A DNA stretch of 64,000 nucleotides from Eutreptiella sp. 'Long Island Sound 2002'. Taxonomy: Eukaryota; Euglenozoa; Euglenophyceae; Eutreptiales; Eutreptiaceae. The stretch covers positions 173,504,897-173,568,896 of the forward strand of contig OZ038380.1 of assembly GCA_964036045.1 (NCBI GenBank), written 5' to 3'. The translations under genes were made by a program, and so were the position numbers. The notes under the pieces are model-generated. The model had not been told where the DNA came from. It made no database searches and worked only from the letters and a program-made list of their open reading frames with translations. Positions 35,216-46,539 of this stretch are shown here, one piece after another (position 1 is the stretch's first letter; the number at the start of each line of letters is the position of its first letter).

Positions 35216-35644
35216 CAGAGAGGTTTTGGATGGTCGCGACCATTGCTGATTTATGGCCAAGCATTGCCGTGCACAAGAGCCACCCCCTGGGTCCATGGCA
35301 CTTTTCAACTCACGATTTGCTTTTCTTTTTTTCCACACAATTGGGTATTCATTGTCATGATTCCGCTCCCCAGAAGGGCCTGAACATTGGACCGGCGGAT
35401 GTGCAAAAAAAAAAACACACAATTGGGTGTTCATTGTTTTGGTGGATTTAGGGCAACAATTCATGCATGCAGAACGACACTGAGTCCCAGATCCCAAGCC
35501 TCCCCCCCCCCCCCCCACGCCCATGTCATGGGATACATGGGATACAGACTCCAACCGCTCAGGGGGGTCAGGTATGTCCAGCGACTGCTCTGAAGATTAT
35601 CCTGATGTCTGGCCCAAGCAACCGAGGCTGCGGTGAGAACCAGC

Positions 35645-35770
35645 CTATGAAACATTTGATAGCCCCGAGGGGCGAACTCAAGGCAACATTCAGCACTGGT
35701 TCGAGCTGTGACCTATGGCCTGTGACACGGGGGTCATATGGTCATATGGCTGAGTATCCGTTGCTTCATC
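35645..35770 (+). repeat. Dispersed repeat, copy 1 (GGCGAACTCAAGGCAACATT)
   Basis: Shares GGCGAACTCAAGGCAACATTC, CCTGTGACACGGGGG and TATCCGTTGCTTCAT with 42668-42814, in the same order. Confidence 0.8.
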
Positions 35771-35799
35771 CCCCCCACGCCCATGTCATTGGCCGCCCA

Positions 35800-36318
35800 C
35801 CACCTGGCGACGCGTGGAGCACAGAACAGCACCCTTACAGTGCACCCCTTCTCCACCTGCTCCCGCATGCAGCATTGGCCTCCCATTCCGGCCTTCTGCT
35901 CTATAAATACTATAAATACACGCAAAGCCTGGACTACCTCTACCACCAGGCCCTCGCCGAAGCCTCACGCGTCGATGTGGCCTGGAGCTCCCCGGGTTGG
36001 GCTGCACGTGAGTTCGCTCACGTTTTCATGGAGTCCCAGGTCCCCAAGGACCCGGTCATCCATGCCTTCTGCCTCCGGGCCCTGCTGTAGGATCGCCACC
36101 CCATCACAGTGCATTATTACTGTTGTGACCTCTGCGAGGCCCAGGTAGACACCCTCTGGCCTCACGTCTCCCACCGCTGCCCCGCTATGCTGCAGCGCTG
36201 CATGTGGGCCTTCGTCTGCCTGCTCTCCACGGTCCCAGAGGGAGTACCAGGCACGGTGTGCGCACGGTGCGAGTACTCCCTCTCAGAGAGCAAGGTGCAC
36301 ACATATCCAATGGCCTGA
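35800..36318 (+). pseudogene. Zinc-finger protein frame interrupted by a single TAG
   Basis: One reading frame stays open and protein-like across 35.8-36.3 kb except for a TAG at about 36088. Before it: helical text ending DPVIHAFCLRALL. After it: VHYYCCDLCEAQVDTLWPHV then SHRCP, a C-x2-C...H-x3-H/C zinc-binding pattern, ending at a stop before 36319. TAG is one substitution from CAG. Possibilities are a recent pseudogene, a missed intron or readthrough. No family recognised. Confidence 0.4.
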
Positions 36319-36659
36319 CCCTTGTGCTTCTGGCGTCCGAAAGGGCACTGGCGGTGCGTCGGCCCCTTGCAGGCGGTCGTCTACTCCCCCTCATGTCTGG
36401 TCCTGCAGCTGCCTGACCCCCTCCCCCTGAGCTGTGGTCAGTTCTAGAGCGATTCCGCTATGTGCAGATAGTCCCCGAACCCTGACAGACCTCCTCAAGG
36501 TCTTGGACACGTTGGAGCTCCCCGCTTAGCCTCACCCAACGGCAAACCAGCATGTCCAGGAGGGAGTACTATGCGTGGTACGTGTGCAGCTCGTGTATTG
36601 GGGTGATTTCGTAGACCTATCCACCTATTCGACACTGAAATGCATGTGTTTCCAAGCTG

Positions 36660-37030
36660 TAAAGGTACCTGAGGCCCCTTGTAATCCCCCCCCCCCCCCC
36701 TTGCAATCCCCTGAGGTGAGGCAAAACATGGACCCCTAAGGCCCATCGGATAGGGAAGATAAGGCCCATCGGATAGGGAAGATAAGGCCCATCGGATAGG
36801 GAAGACAAGCCCAAAGCCCATGTTATAGCACTGGACAGCTCTGAACCTTGATCCCGATGGGTCACCTCGAGTACTGTGAAGTGAGCAGGCTACGCCAGCT
36901 CATCTTGGTCTGAGCCAAAAAAAAAAGACAAGCCCAAAGCCCATGTTGTTGCCACCCCCATGTTGTTGCCCCCCCCCCCCCCAAACAAGAAACATGGCAC
37001 CCCAGGTCGCTGCCCCCCCCCCCCCCTTTG
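36660..37030. repeat. C-runs and GGCCCATCGGATAGGGAAGA tandem repeat
   Basis: Three copies of AAGGCCCATCGGATAGGGAAGA lie at about 36740-36806, flanked by C-runs near 36690, 36970 and 37015. Confidence 0.8.
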
Positions 37031-37214
37031 GAACTAAGAACCATGGCCAACACTTCAAAACTGCAGCTGTGCTCTCCTGTTCTTTCTCTGCAAGTGCCCT
37101 CTGTCAGAGTTGATTTCCCCTGTTATTCAGACACAAATGTATGCCACAGGCACTTGTGTTTGGTACCACTCTCGCAGCAAGGGTGGCCCGCTGTCCCTTT
37201 TTTTTTTGTACCTT

Positions 37215-37532
37215 ACACGTGACATTTGCAACCATGACCAGATTCCTGAACAATTGAAGGTGCCTGTCAAGTCCCAGCCAAAGCCAGCCACCAAAAGGGT
37301 CGGAAACCGAGCTGCACAGCCTACCTCGTCATCCGATCCTCAGCCTATCCCTGAACTGCCCACCGAGCATGTCCAGGAGTTCAAGGTTGTTGGAGTTGTA
37401 AGAAGAAGTTTCACACAGTGCCTGTGGAAAGGGCACACGCACAAAAGTAACATCATGTTTCAATGTGATTCACACTGCCGGTGTTGTGCAGCACAGTACA
37501 ACCAACCGTTTCCGGGAGAAATGTCAAAGTGA
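37215..37532 (+). CDS. Possible coding exon, unrecognised
   Basis: The frame encodes a Lys/Pro/Gln-rich stretch (PVKSQPKPATKRVGNRAAQP), then an acidic-proline linker and a Cys/His cluster (FQCDSHCRCCAAQYNQ) before TGA. The Cys cluster could bind metal. No start or splice sites assigned. Confidence 0.25.
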   Translation, partial: TRDICNHDQIPEQLKVPVKSQPKPATKRVGNRAAQPTSSSDPQPIPELPTEHVQEFKVVGVVRRSFTQCLWKGHTHKSNIMFQCDSHCRCCAAQYNQPFPGEMSK

Positions 37533-37539
37533 CATTCCC

Positions 37540-38400
37540 CCCCTGAGGGAGGACAGCCAAGGAGCACCACTCGTCTGTTGACCACGTGGTTGGGCGGTCA
37601 GGGTTCCACGCCTTCTTCAGTGCGGACTGTGCATGTGCGGTATGTGGGCCACACGGCCTGCCACGCAGCGTGCTGTGCACGTTGTGCAGGCAGTAAGCCG
37701 CTTCCTTCCCCTGTTGGGGCGTGGGCCTGCCTGGGGAGTGGCTCGTGGTGACCGTGGCGGCCTGCCCAGATTGGCCTCAGAGTACCGCTGCTCCCTACCA
37801 CCTGAAGCAGAGCACCTTGGGAACAAGGAGCAGGCACGAAGAGGGCCGCCGTCAATGGAAATTGGCTGAGGCGTCCCACAGCAGGACGTGGTCTCTGATG
37901 GCCAGTGCGTTCTGAAGTTGCGCAAGCAACTGAAGTTTTGCCGTAGGAAGGGGGGTGGGTCAGTGGCAGTGGCAGTGACAGCCCCCCCCCCCCCCCAGTA
38001 CCCTGCCTCTCCTGTCCAGTTCATGTCCCTTGTGAGCATCACGCTTGCAAGGGCAGGCACTACTTTGCAGCGCTGCCAGCACGGCCATCCTATGGCCCAA
38101 TCACGGGTAACGACCCCAGATGCAAAAGCAAGTGATTTCTGTTGTCTTGACTGGCTGCTTGTCATGTCTCAGGGTAGGGATCAGTGGCCAGGTTCGGGGC
38201 TAGGGACAGGACTAGGGACAGGGCGTGCGAAGCAAAACATGTCTCGCCCGACAGCGGAGCGGAGGGCGAGCACTGAGGGTGTATGGGAGAGGATCAGGAG
38301 CAAGGAGAAAGGAGGAGGGTCTGGGTGTCTGCCGCACGAGGGTCTGGCTGGACCAGGATGGTTGTGGGGGATTACCGTGCGAATCCTAACGATTTGCGAA
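37540..38400. other. Interval with no recognised gene
   Basis: Open frames without motifs. A GGGACAGG tandem (GGCTAGGGACAGGACTAGGG) lies near 38200. Confidence 0.35.
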
Positions 38401-38960
38401 AATATTTAATTCCCGGCGCAGGGTGTTGTTGTCAGCGAAAAAAATAAAATGCAAAAAAATATTAATTTTTGGCGTCATGCCTTACGCAAAAATGGGTTCC
38501 GCAAAAAAAAAATAGCAAAAAATATAATACTTTTTGCCCATTTTGGATGCCGTCGCAATTTTTTTGCTTGTTGTTAATTCAAAAGTCTGAGTTTCTTGCG
38601 TCTTGTTGAGATGCATGGCCTAAGAGGCATACCCTGATGGTTACAGGTACCACTACCGGGAATCTGAGGGAACGTTTCGTTAAACGCCCCGGACAGACCA
38701 GCATGTATAACCGTTATGGACCGTAGCGTGGCCATGATTCCGCCCCCCGCAAGGGGCCGTACTGAGGACTGGCGGAGGACCCAAAAAAAAAAATCTTTTG
38801 CCTTATTATTAATTCAAAACACCCAACACAAAAATTAGGATTTCGCGAATCTTTAGGATTCGCACTGTATTTGCACCGCACACACACACACACCGTGCAT
38901 GCACCGCGCAACGTGTTGGGACAAACTGTGTGGTCATTCCTTGGTTCCCTAGTTACTCCA
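38400..38960. other. AT-rich interval with A-run-ended repeat
   Basis: AT-rich from 38400 to 38580. At 38730-38795, CCATGATTCCGCCCC ... GGCGGAGGACCC is followed by an A-run, matching a similar unit with an A-run at 35355-35420, as a retroposed SINE would. Confidence 0.4.
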
Positions 38961-39149
38961 TTCTCACATATTGCCCACACTCGGAGGCGGAGATGACGGT
39001 GGCCGGCATTTTATCACCATTTGATCAGGTGTAAGTGACAGTGATGCCCGCAAGAAGCCATAAAAGAGACATGGGTGAAACTCGAATTGGACGCAGTGCA
39101 GTATGTGCAATGGTGATACCTTATGTTCCCCTAGTAACCTGCCCCCCCA

Positions 39150-39230
39150 AAAGTCGTGACGGCTCCCCCCCAGGGGGGCAGTCACAAAGTGACGGTTCCC
39201 CCCCCTTGGGGGGGGGGGATTGCACCACCA
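39150..39230. repeat. Poly-C/poly-G module with AGTGACGGTTCC core
   Basis: C-run, then CAGTCACAAAGTGACGGTTCC, a second C-run, a G-run and ATTGCACCAC. Core pieces also occur at 24.0 kb (reverse) and 25.6 kb. Confidence 0.6.
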
Positions 39231-39429
39231 AACCATATGTCTCACGGCTCCGTGGCTGTTGTGCACACCTCGCCACTGAAATTGGTGGATATCAAATCGC
39301 CCCTTAAGCAAAATAATCTTGCATGCCGATCCTTTGACACTGTGGAGCCAGAAATCGGCGCAAAACAAAGGACAACATGGTTGGTTTTAGGTACCCACCC
39401 CCCTGTATAAGCTACGCCCTTGTCCAAGC

Positions 39430-39945
39430 TACAATAGGCGCTTCGCTGGACAGATGGGACAATGTGTGCCGCGGCTCCGCCGCGTGATACTTGCTGATTG
39501 AGGGCATAGGTCTGTCGGTGGGGACCTATTGCTGAACTTTCCACTGTTCTATGGCCAAGCTACAATAGGCGTAGGGACCGTAATAATTGTGTACGTAATT
39601 AAATTACGCACAAAATGTAGTGCTACCACATAAGGCATGGGTTTGTGGTCACATTTGCCAATTTCAGCACATGTGGCCCCCTGCTGGTGCACCAGGAATT
39701 TTCTTTTTTTTAGTCTGATGCATCCCATAAGTCCTGAATTGCCAATTTCAGCGCACTGCGCACGTGTGTGTCGGCAGTTGTATGTGTTGTGCGCAAGCCG
39801 CGCCCTTGTCCAAGCTACAGTAGGTAGCCGCCATGCCTGTGAATGCACTGAATGAGAGGGCATAGGTCTCTCGGTGGGGACCTATCGCTGAACTTTCCAC
39901 TGTTTATGGCCAAGCTACAGTAGGCGTAGGGACCGTAATCATTGT
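39430..39945 (+). repeat. Two copies of the SINE-like GTCGGTGGGGACCT family
   Basis: Each has GTCTGTCGGTGGGGACCTAT (or CTCGG), CTGAACTTTCCACTGTT, ATGGCCAAGCTACA and TAGGCGTAGGGACCGTAAT. They are separated by unrelated sequence. Confidence 0.75.
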
Positions 39946-40704
39946 GTACATTGGCGCAGCTGAGACAAGGGGGGGGGGTAAAAAGCCCCATGATGCTTTA
40001 GCACATGGTGCAGCCCGCCGTTCAGAGTGAGTGTGCATGTTCTGGCTGGGGACTGGTCTGCCAGAACCAATTCTTTCGTTGCAGCTGGGTAGTGGTGCCA
40101 ATATCAACGCCAAGATAATGCACTGTTCGGTGGAAGTGCAAATTCACAAATTTGGATTTACAAGCTGTACAAGTAGGGAGCATGTTGGGTAGTTTTAATG
40201 CCTGGTGTGTACCGAGCACACTATATCTGCACACCCCTCTCGCAAGCAATCACTGAGCTGCAGGCGACTCACTGCTGGAAAACTCGTCTCTGCACTGTAC
40301 ACGCGGCATAGAGGAGTCTGATTTTCTCTGCCGGATTCCGGGAGAAAAAGGGACGGGTGGGCGGGGGCCTGACTGTCTGTGGTCCAAATTAAAATAAGAG
40401 ACTGTTGAGAGGGGGAGAGGGTCCTTGAGGGGGCGCTGAGAAAGGCAGATGGCCGTGGTTGGCAAAGCCGGATGTACAGACCGCGTTTTGGTCACTTGTG
40501 CTCCTGGAGCGGTGGAGAAATGTGTTCTGGCTCGAGACGGTGGATGGAAGAAGGTACAAGTAAAGCAGGGTTCACTTTGGAAGGGAAGACGCACCTCTAC
40601 TTTGCCAGATCGTGCTGCAGGGAATCGTCCACAATGCAATAAAGGGGATGTCGATAAAGGCGTGGGTGTGCATCAATAATATATTAATATCCGGGGAATG
40701 CCAT

Positions 40705-40760
40705 GCACGCAGTGCGCACGCAGTGCGCACGCAGTGCCCACGCAGTGCGCACGCAGTGCA
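40705..40760. repeat. GCACGCAGTGC minisatellite
   Basis: Five consecutive GC(A/C)CACGCAGTG units of about 11 bp, followed by CAAAGTTTTG. Confidence 0.9.
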
Positions 40761-40958
40761 AAGTTTTGTATGTCGGTAACTACGTGAACCCTAGTTTTGG
40801 CCCTTTTGCGGAGGTTTGTTGTTCAATAGTAGGATTTTTTAAGCTTCTTATGCATTCAGGATAAGACAAATTTGCATTGTCATTCATTATCACCTATTTT
40901 CACCCCTTTGTACCCATTTTCACCCCCCCCCCCCTTTTTTGCATGTTCCTTGTTGTAG

Positions 40959-41515
40959 ATGGATGGTGGATTATGTGGACTCCCACATGCTGACCTTGAC
41001 CCCAAAGATGTGGCTTGGTGGATTGATCAGTGCTCCGTTAGGCGCTCCAAGGAGCCTTGGGAAGTATATTCACAACTCCATAAACATGTCAACCTCATTG
41101 GTGTTGATTGTGTTATAGCGGAGGAATTCTGCATGAAGTATGGCGCGGAAGGTTTGTTGTCCCAGGAGGACCTTCCAATACCTTTGTTTTCTTCGGCAAA
41201 TTCCAAGTTGGGACAACTGTGCCTATATGTCTCGCTCAAATTGTTCGGATGATGTGTATATGTGATGTACTCTTAAATCCCAAGTACACAGGCCATGTTT
41301 ATAAGGTAACGGTGGCCGTGGACAACCTTGGGAATATAGTATGGATATGTGATCTTATGCCGAGAAAGTCGGCAGATGTTACGATTTGGGATCAACGTGG
41401 TCCTTCGCGAATGCACGGACAGTTCTTTGATGTATGAAGTAGGTAATCACGATGGCGCTTACAAGGGTTACGGTGGTTGCAACTGCATAGTGGTACTCTA
41501 CAACACTAAATGAGA
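40959..41515 (+). pseudogene. DDE transposase relic (IS5/Harbinger-like)
   Basis: It starts at an ATG preceded by a pyrimidine tract and TTGTAG. The first frame (97 codons) gives a helical N-terminus with DPKDVAWWIDQ. A second frame takes over with NPKYTGHVYKVTVAVD, LGNIVWICDLMPRKSAD and IWDQRGPSRM, the region of the first catalytic Asp. A third frame gives VGNHDGAYKG (41439-41468), matching the second-Asp motif (D-x-x-Y-K-G). Three frames and no downstream Glu motif indicate an inactive copy, or one with unrecognised introns. It is the closest relative of the relics in the inverted-repeat arms. Confidence 0.6.
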
Positions 41516-41628
41516 TGTTCACAGGTACATCAAAGTACCGGGTTGGTAGTGGTTCAATGTGTGTCCTGTTGGCTTTGTTGCTTTGCAGTGTCATACAGAG
41601 GTGGCATGGGGTGGGTTTCACTGCAATG

Positions 41629-41674
41629 TGCACGCAGTGCGCACGCAGTGCACACGCAGTGCGCACGCAGTGCA
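41629..41674. repeat. GCACGCAGTGC minisatellite
   Basis: Four units of the same motif as at 40705-40760, ending TGCAAACACTTTGCC. Single or double units also occur at 17449, 43478 and 43706. Confidence 0.9.
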
Positions 41675-42482
41675 AACACTTTGCCCCGGATGACCCAAAA
41701 GGTCGACAGAAGCGGCCGTGGCTGCGATTGTGCATAGGTTGCAGGCAGCTGGCTGGCTTCTTCGTCGGTGCCAACAGTGCTAACAGTGAACCGGACCCGG
41801 TCCAACGGCTGCAGTTTATTGGGAAAACCTTTTTTTTGGCTCAGACTCATGTGTGCCTCATAAGTGGTTCAAGTGGTTCAACACATTCAGCACAAAAGGT
41901 TTCTTTATATTCACACACCAAAAGATAGAAATTCCACCCTCCTACTGTGGTTGAGGATGAGTGATGATGTCTCACATGTCGCCACATGTACCACCATGGG
42001 CGACTTTTTAGTAATACCATGGTTGTGTGTGACTGTGTGAGAGTGTATCTATGTCCCCCTGAAACCCGCCGAACTGTTGTGATTGCTGTTCAGCTTGTCT
42101 TTTTTTTTATGGTCATGCGGCGCAAAGAGCGAAGCACGAATGGTACTGTAAATCCCAAGCCCCAGGCACATGCATCAAACAAAAGTGCAACCACATCCAA
42201 CAGTTGCGTGGGCAACTCTGCACCAGGTGTGTCACTGCTGTGCTTGCCTGGAGGTTCATGTTTGCTTTGAGTGCATGCAGACCACTCTGTCCCGTGCATC
42301 GTGAACCTTTTGAACCTCCATTTGTTAACACCCCTCTATCTACCTCCCCAACCACCTCCACATTATTGCTCCGCCCGTTGAGGTCGGAGGAACACTGGGA
42401 GATTGTCACGCTTTCCCCTTCGGGAAGATGAGGTCATGGGCGATAGTTGGCATGGATGCACGCCCAACCCCCCCTCCCCCCC

Positions 42483-42648
42483 TGATCAGGCCGTCAGGGG
42501 AGGACGCCATGGGCAGAAGTTGCATTCTGGATTCCCCCCCAGGCAGGGGGATGCCCGCTTGTCATAGCAGAAGGTTCAAGGGCGAGAGGCCAATAGGCGC
42601 CGCCGCAGGCTAACAGAGCCAACCACCAACGCCTTGTGCCAACCCCCC
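42483..42648 (+). repeat. Dispersed repeat (GGGGAGGACGCCATGGGCAG), copy 1
   Basis: Runs from TGATCAGGCCGTCAGGGGAG through GAGAGGCCAATAGGCGCCGCC to a C-run. Same order as at 55529-55730. Confidence 0.9.
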
Positions 42649-42667
42649 CCCCCCCGGCACACTGGTC

Positions 42668-42814
42668 TAAGAAACATTCAATACCCTGCGGGCGAACTCA
42701 AGGCAACATTCAGAACTGGTTTGGAAGTGCCGCAGTGCAGCAACACATTGATGGGCGGTGACCGGTCGCCTGTGACACGGGGGCGTTCGGTAGCCAAATA
42801 TCCGTTGCTTCATG
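42668..42814 (+). repeat. Dispersed repeat, copy 2 (GGCGAACTCAAGGCAACATT)
   Basis: Copy of 35645-35770. It directly follows the 42483-42648 repeat and its C-run. Confidence 0.8.
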
Positions 42815-42929
42815 GCCCCCGCACACTGGTCCGCCCTCGAGAAATGTCCTAAAACAACACTTCCAAATGCCTTCTGGTTTGAAGGAATCTGATGAACTGC
42901 TGGACATTGCAGCACATGCATACCCTCCC

Positions 42930-43020
42930 CCCCCCCCCTTGTCCTTCCCCACCCCTTGTCCTTCCCCACGGGGGGGGGTGGGGGACCGTCTTCCCTGGGG
43001 TCAGGAAGGACAAAGGGGGG
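42930..43020. repeat. C-rich/G-rich hairpin
   Basis: CCCCTTGTCCTTCCCCACCCC on the left and GGAAGGACAAAGGGGGG on the right form an inverted pair around a G-run. Confidence 0.65.
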
Positions 43021-43500
43021 GCTACCACGATGTGCATGTGTGGACCGTTTTGTGACCGCTGCCCCCATGCATGCTCAAGCGAGTTTCAGTCTGGCGTGGG
43101 GCTTCAGGAAGAGCACGAGCTCCCATCTGAAATCCCCTGACATCAGGTTACTGAGGGAAGCCCGGGCCTCCCCACAGGCCCTTCCTCTTCGGAGGATGAA
43201 ACAGACTAGGGAGGCTCTGACACTGCGTCCACAATTTCCTGGGGTGCTAGTTCTGACGGCTTCAGTACGGATGTCAGCGGCATGCGATTGTCCTAAAGTG
43301 TTGTCTTTTTCGCTACGATTTGTTCCTATGTTTTATTCCATGACATTGGTTTTTCGACAAATGCTTTTGCCACAGCCACATCCAACACTGGCATGCGCAC
43401 CAGGTTACACTGCCCAGCCAAACAACCAGCTTCACTACAACATGAAGTGGGAGTGGTCGCCCTCTAAGGGAATGCCGTGCACGCAGTGCAAAGTTTTGGA

Positions 43501-43587
43501 TGTCGCCATCTACTAAGGGCTCTATTCAGCAGAGAATGGTGCAAAATGCATTCGGTCCTGTGCACAAGAGTCTCCACACTACATGTC
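43501..43587 (+). repeat. 87-bp dispersed repeat, copy 1
   Basis: From TGTCGCCATCTACTAAGGGC to CACACTACATGTC. Its reverse complement is at 62788-62874, with the same length. Confidence 0.9.
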
Positions 43588-44671
43588 TCAAAACCACCCA
43601 CGGAGGGCTTATTTTGGCCACTGGACGGTCAAGAGGTCACACCAAAGATTGGATTGTACCTTTGGAAAACGGACCCTCCCCATCTCAGCCTTTGCGTGCG
43701 CAGTATGCACGCAGTGCACACGCAGTGCAAGAACTTCCCCTAAGGCCAGAGGAGTGCCGAGGCTGACCTCACGATTTCGTGTTTGCGCCAGGTTCACACG
43801 ACTTTGTCCTACATTTGCATGAATGGTCGTTGGTCTACAATATGTTGTGCATCCCCAAACGCTGGGTACAGCCCACTGTACATAGCAGATGGTGGATTTA
43901 TGCTCTTTGCGGAGGGCACTTCCTATTGGACTAATGGCTGAAAGGGCCTGTTGCGGGGGCATTCGGCCGATCGGAACTGGCCATTGCTCTCTCTCCACAG
44001 GCCCTTGTCATGAGAAGTGATCTGACGCCAACAGCATGCTCCAGCGTGTGCTTGCAGGCCAGTCAACAATGAAACAAACCAAGAGTCCATGAATGGCGAG
44101 TGGCAGAGACAATGCACCACCAAAGCATCGGCCATCTACAGCCCAGAGGAAGATGCCTCCACAAAACACAACTCAGTGCATTAAACTGGAGGCACCAACT
44201 GGCAAACCTAGTCCACTTTGAATCTAACCCACGTTCGCCTCCACATGCCTTTGCAAAAAACGCTTCAAGCCACCCCCCCCCCCCAACCCGCACCCACACA
44301 CCCGTGGCAGAGTGCTTGCACTCAACACTGAAGATTATTGCCATGTGGATCTCTAATGTTTTGGTGCCATGACTTGCCACCGATGGAGAAACAGAAACGG
44401 TAGGCGAAGACAGTGGGTTGGTGGATCTTGGTGAATGGTGAGATATCGATTGGCGCCGCCAATGCCAGGAGAGCAGCAACATCTGAGGCTTTCTCACCCC
44501 CCCCCCCCCCCCAACACACACACCCAAGGCAGCCTTTGGCACTGGGACAGAGCGGCTCACGTTGCTGATGGAGACAGTTGCTGAGGGAGACAGGTAATTG
44601 AATTGTTCATGGCCCTCTCCACTGGCCAAAACAAACTCTCATCCTGCTATCCTGGTGCCCTCCGCTGCAGC

Positions 44672-44912
44672 CGGAGAAGAGGATACTGATGGGGACATCT
44701 GGGATCAGCTGCTAGCAAAGTCTCTGCACAATACTACCCCAGCCCCGCAGACGCCGCGGCCCAAGAACAAGTACCATCCTCATAAGGAGTACAAGGAGTA
44801 CAAGGAACACAAACACCACAAATACCGGAGGTGTGTCTGTGTGTTTGACCCGAAACGGGTTCGCAGTGCTGGGCCTTGGGCGACTGCTTCATTGATTTTG
44901 GTGAAAGGGTGA
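44672..44912 (+). CDS. Possible exon with Lys/Glu/Tyr/His-rich tail
   Basis: Preceded by an acceptor-like CCTCCGCTGCAG. Encodes GEEDTDGDIWDQLLAKSL, then a repetitive HPHKEYKEYKEHKHHKY basic stretch. No domain recognised and no partner exon assigned. Confidence 0.25.
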
Positions 44913-45109
44913 AGTGGACCTTGCCCATGCCGCGGAACTGCCAGGGTGTACCAATGTTGGAGTCCACAATCACTGGTAAACCACTGTTCTGTGCTTCGGA
45001 GGCCCCATCTCAGGCGTGAGATCTCATGCGTGAGACGGGGTGCGTGAGGGGTGAGAGTCCCAGAGCAGCCCTGCGGATCGGCATCTTCAAGCCAGGCGTG
45101 GCCGTTGCA

Positions 45110-45450
45110 TGCAGCCATGGCCACACAGCAGCAAGCGGATTGGTGAGGTACCATGGCTTCCAAAATCTTGACACGATATGCCACCGCTTTGGCAAGAAGT
45201 TCAATTCGGCTGATCACCGGCATTAAATTTCAATTGAGAGATCTCCCGTGTGCACGTGTTTGCCCAACCAGAGAACATCCTCACAAGGGTCAAGCACGCT
45301 CTTACAATATACGGTTGTGAATTCCTTTCTGAAGAGAGCCAATGCATGTGACCTTTCAAGCCACGGTGCATGTTCGTCTATGACCAAGTCATCCGAGTAG
45401 TGGTCAAGCTCGGGCACCCGCCGCAACTGCTTCTGGAGAGGTGGCGACAT
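45110..45450 (-). pseudogene. Possible Copia-type reverse transcriptase fragment
   Basis: The minus frame shows ELDHYSDDLVIDEH (resembling the Y-x-D-D catalytic box), LALFRKEFTTVY and VLWLGKHVHTGDLSIEI (resembling F-L-G-x-x-V with the strand after it). A shifted frame then gives LPKRWHIVSRFWKPW, similar to the Y-I-x-x-L-A-K-R-F stretch of Copia elements. Frames are broken and the thumb is missing. The YxDD-to-LG spacing is a few residues longer than usual. Confidence 0.35.
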
Positions 45451-46539
45451 AGCATTGATGGCCCGCCTTTGGTGCACCCCTACCGCTTCTTGACATTTTT
45501 TTGGGGGGCTGGGGGCTTCGAGCCGAAACGGAGACCGACCCGAAAAATGGTCCAATCGCCCAATCTTAACAAGAAATTTGACCCCCAACATCCACGGCTC
45601 AAAATGATACCCACTTCGCGCTGGTCATTTTGACTCATGTATGTTGCCCCCTGCCACCGGCCGGAACCCCCCCCCCCCCCCGCCGAGTTTTTCATTCAGG
45701 GAGGACAGGGAGCAGCACATGGGCCTGTGGAACAATCGATGGCCAGTCGAACATGCATGGAACTGAGAAGGCGATGAAGGCAGGCGCGGCTGGAGCTTAG
45801 TGGCGGGTCCACACCTGACCAATGGCACGAGGGGGTCTAATATGCGCCTAATGCACGCCCAGGGGGCGCACAATGGGCGCCTAACGGGCGCCTGATGGGC
45901 CGTCAGGTTTCAGCTTGATTCTGATGCTGTGCCCGATTCCCGCCCATTTCTCACCCCCTGCCACATGGTGGTGAGAAGCCAATAGGCACCACCGCCTACG
46001 GAGGGAAAGGGTCCAAGGGAAGGGCAGCGATTGGCGATCGGCCAGTAGGCACCGCCCGCTGCAGACGAGATCATCACACCATGGCGTCATGCCAAAACCC
46101 CCCCTGCCACATCGTGTACTGAGTAGTGAAAGCAGGGGCTGGGCTCACAGCATGTGCCACCTGTCCCAGTGCCCCCCCAGGGGCATGGGTTCCTCCCCCC
46201 CTACTCCGCCACCATCCACCACCCGACCGCAGCCGTAACCTCCAGGTCTGCCCCCCAGAGTGCCAGCCTTTGAGCAGGGACCTGCAGGGCAGGACGAGGC
46301 AACATGTGTACGTAGAATGCAGGCCAGAGGTTGTGGCTGACAGAACACGGCCAGCGGAAGAACATGGACCCAGAATGAAAGCTGAGCGTTTGTCTCGGCG
46401 GTGAGAACTGCCGAACATCGCTGCATATGCCATCCAGGACGTGCATGTGTGGAGCGCTCTTTGCCCCGCGTGCGGCCCCGTGCCCCCTCCCGCCGCCCAA
46501 GTTCCGCACGCCGTAGCTCTCAGACCATGGCATAGGGCG

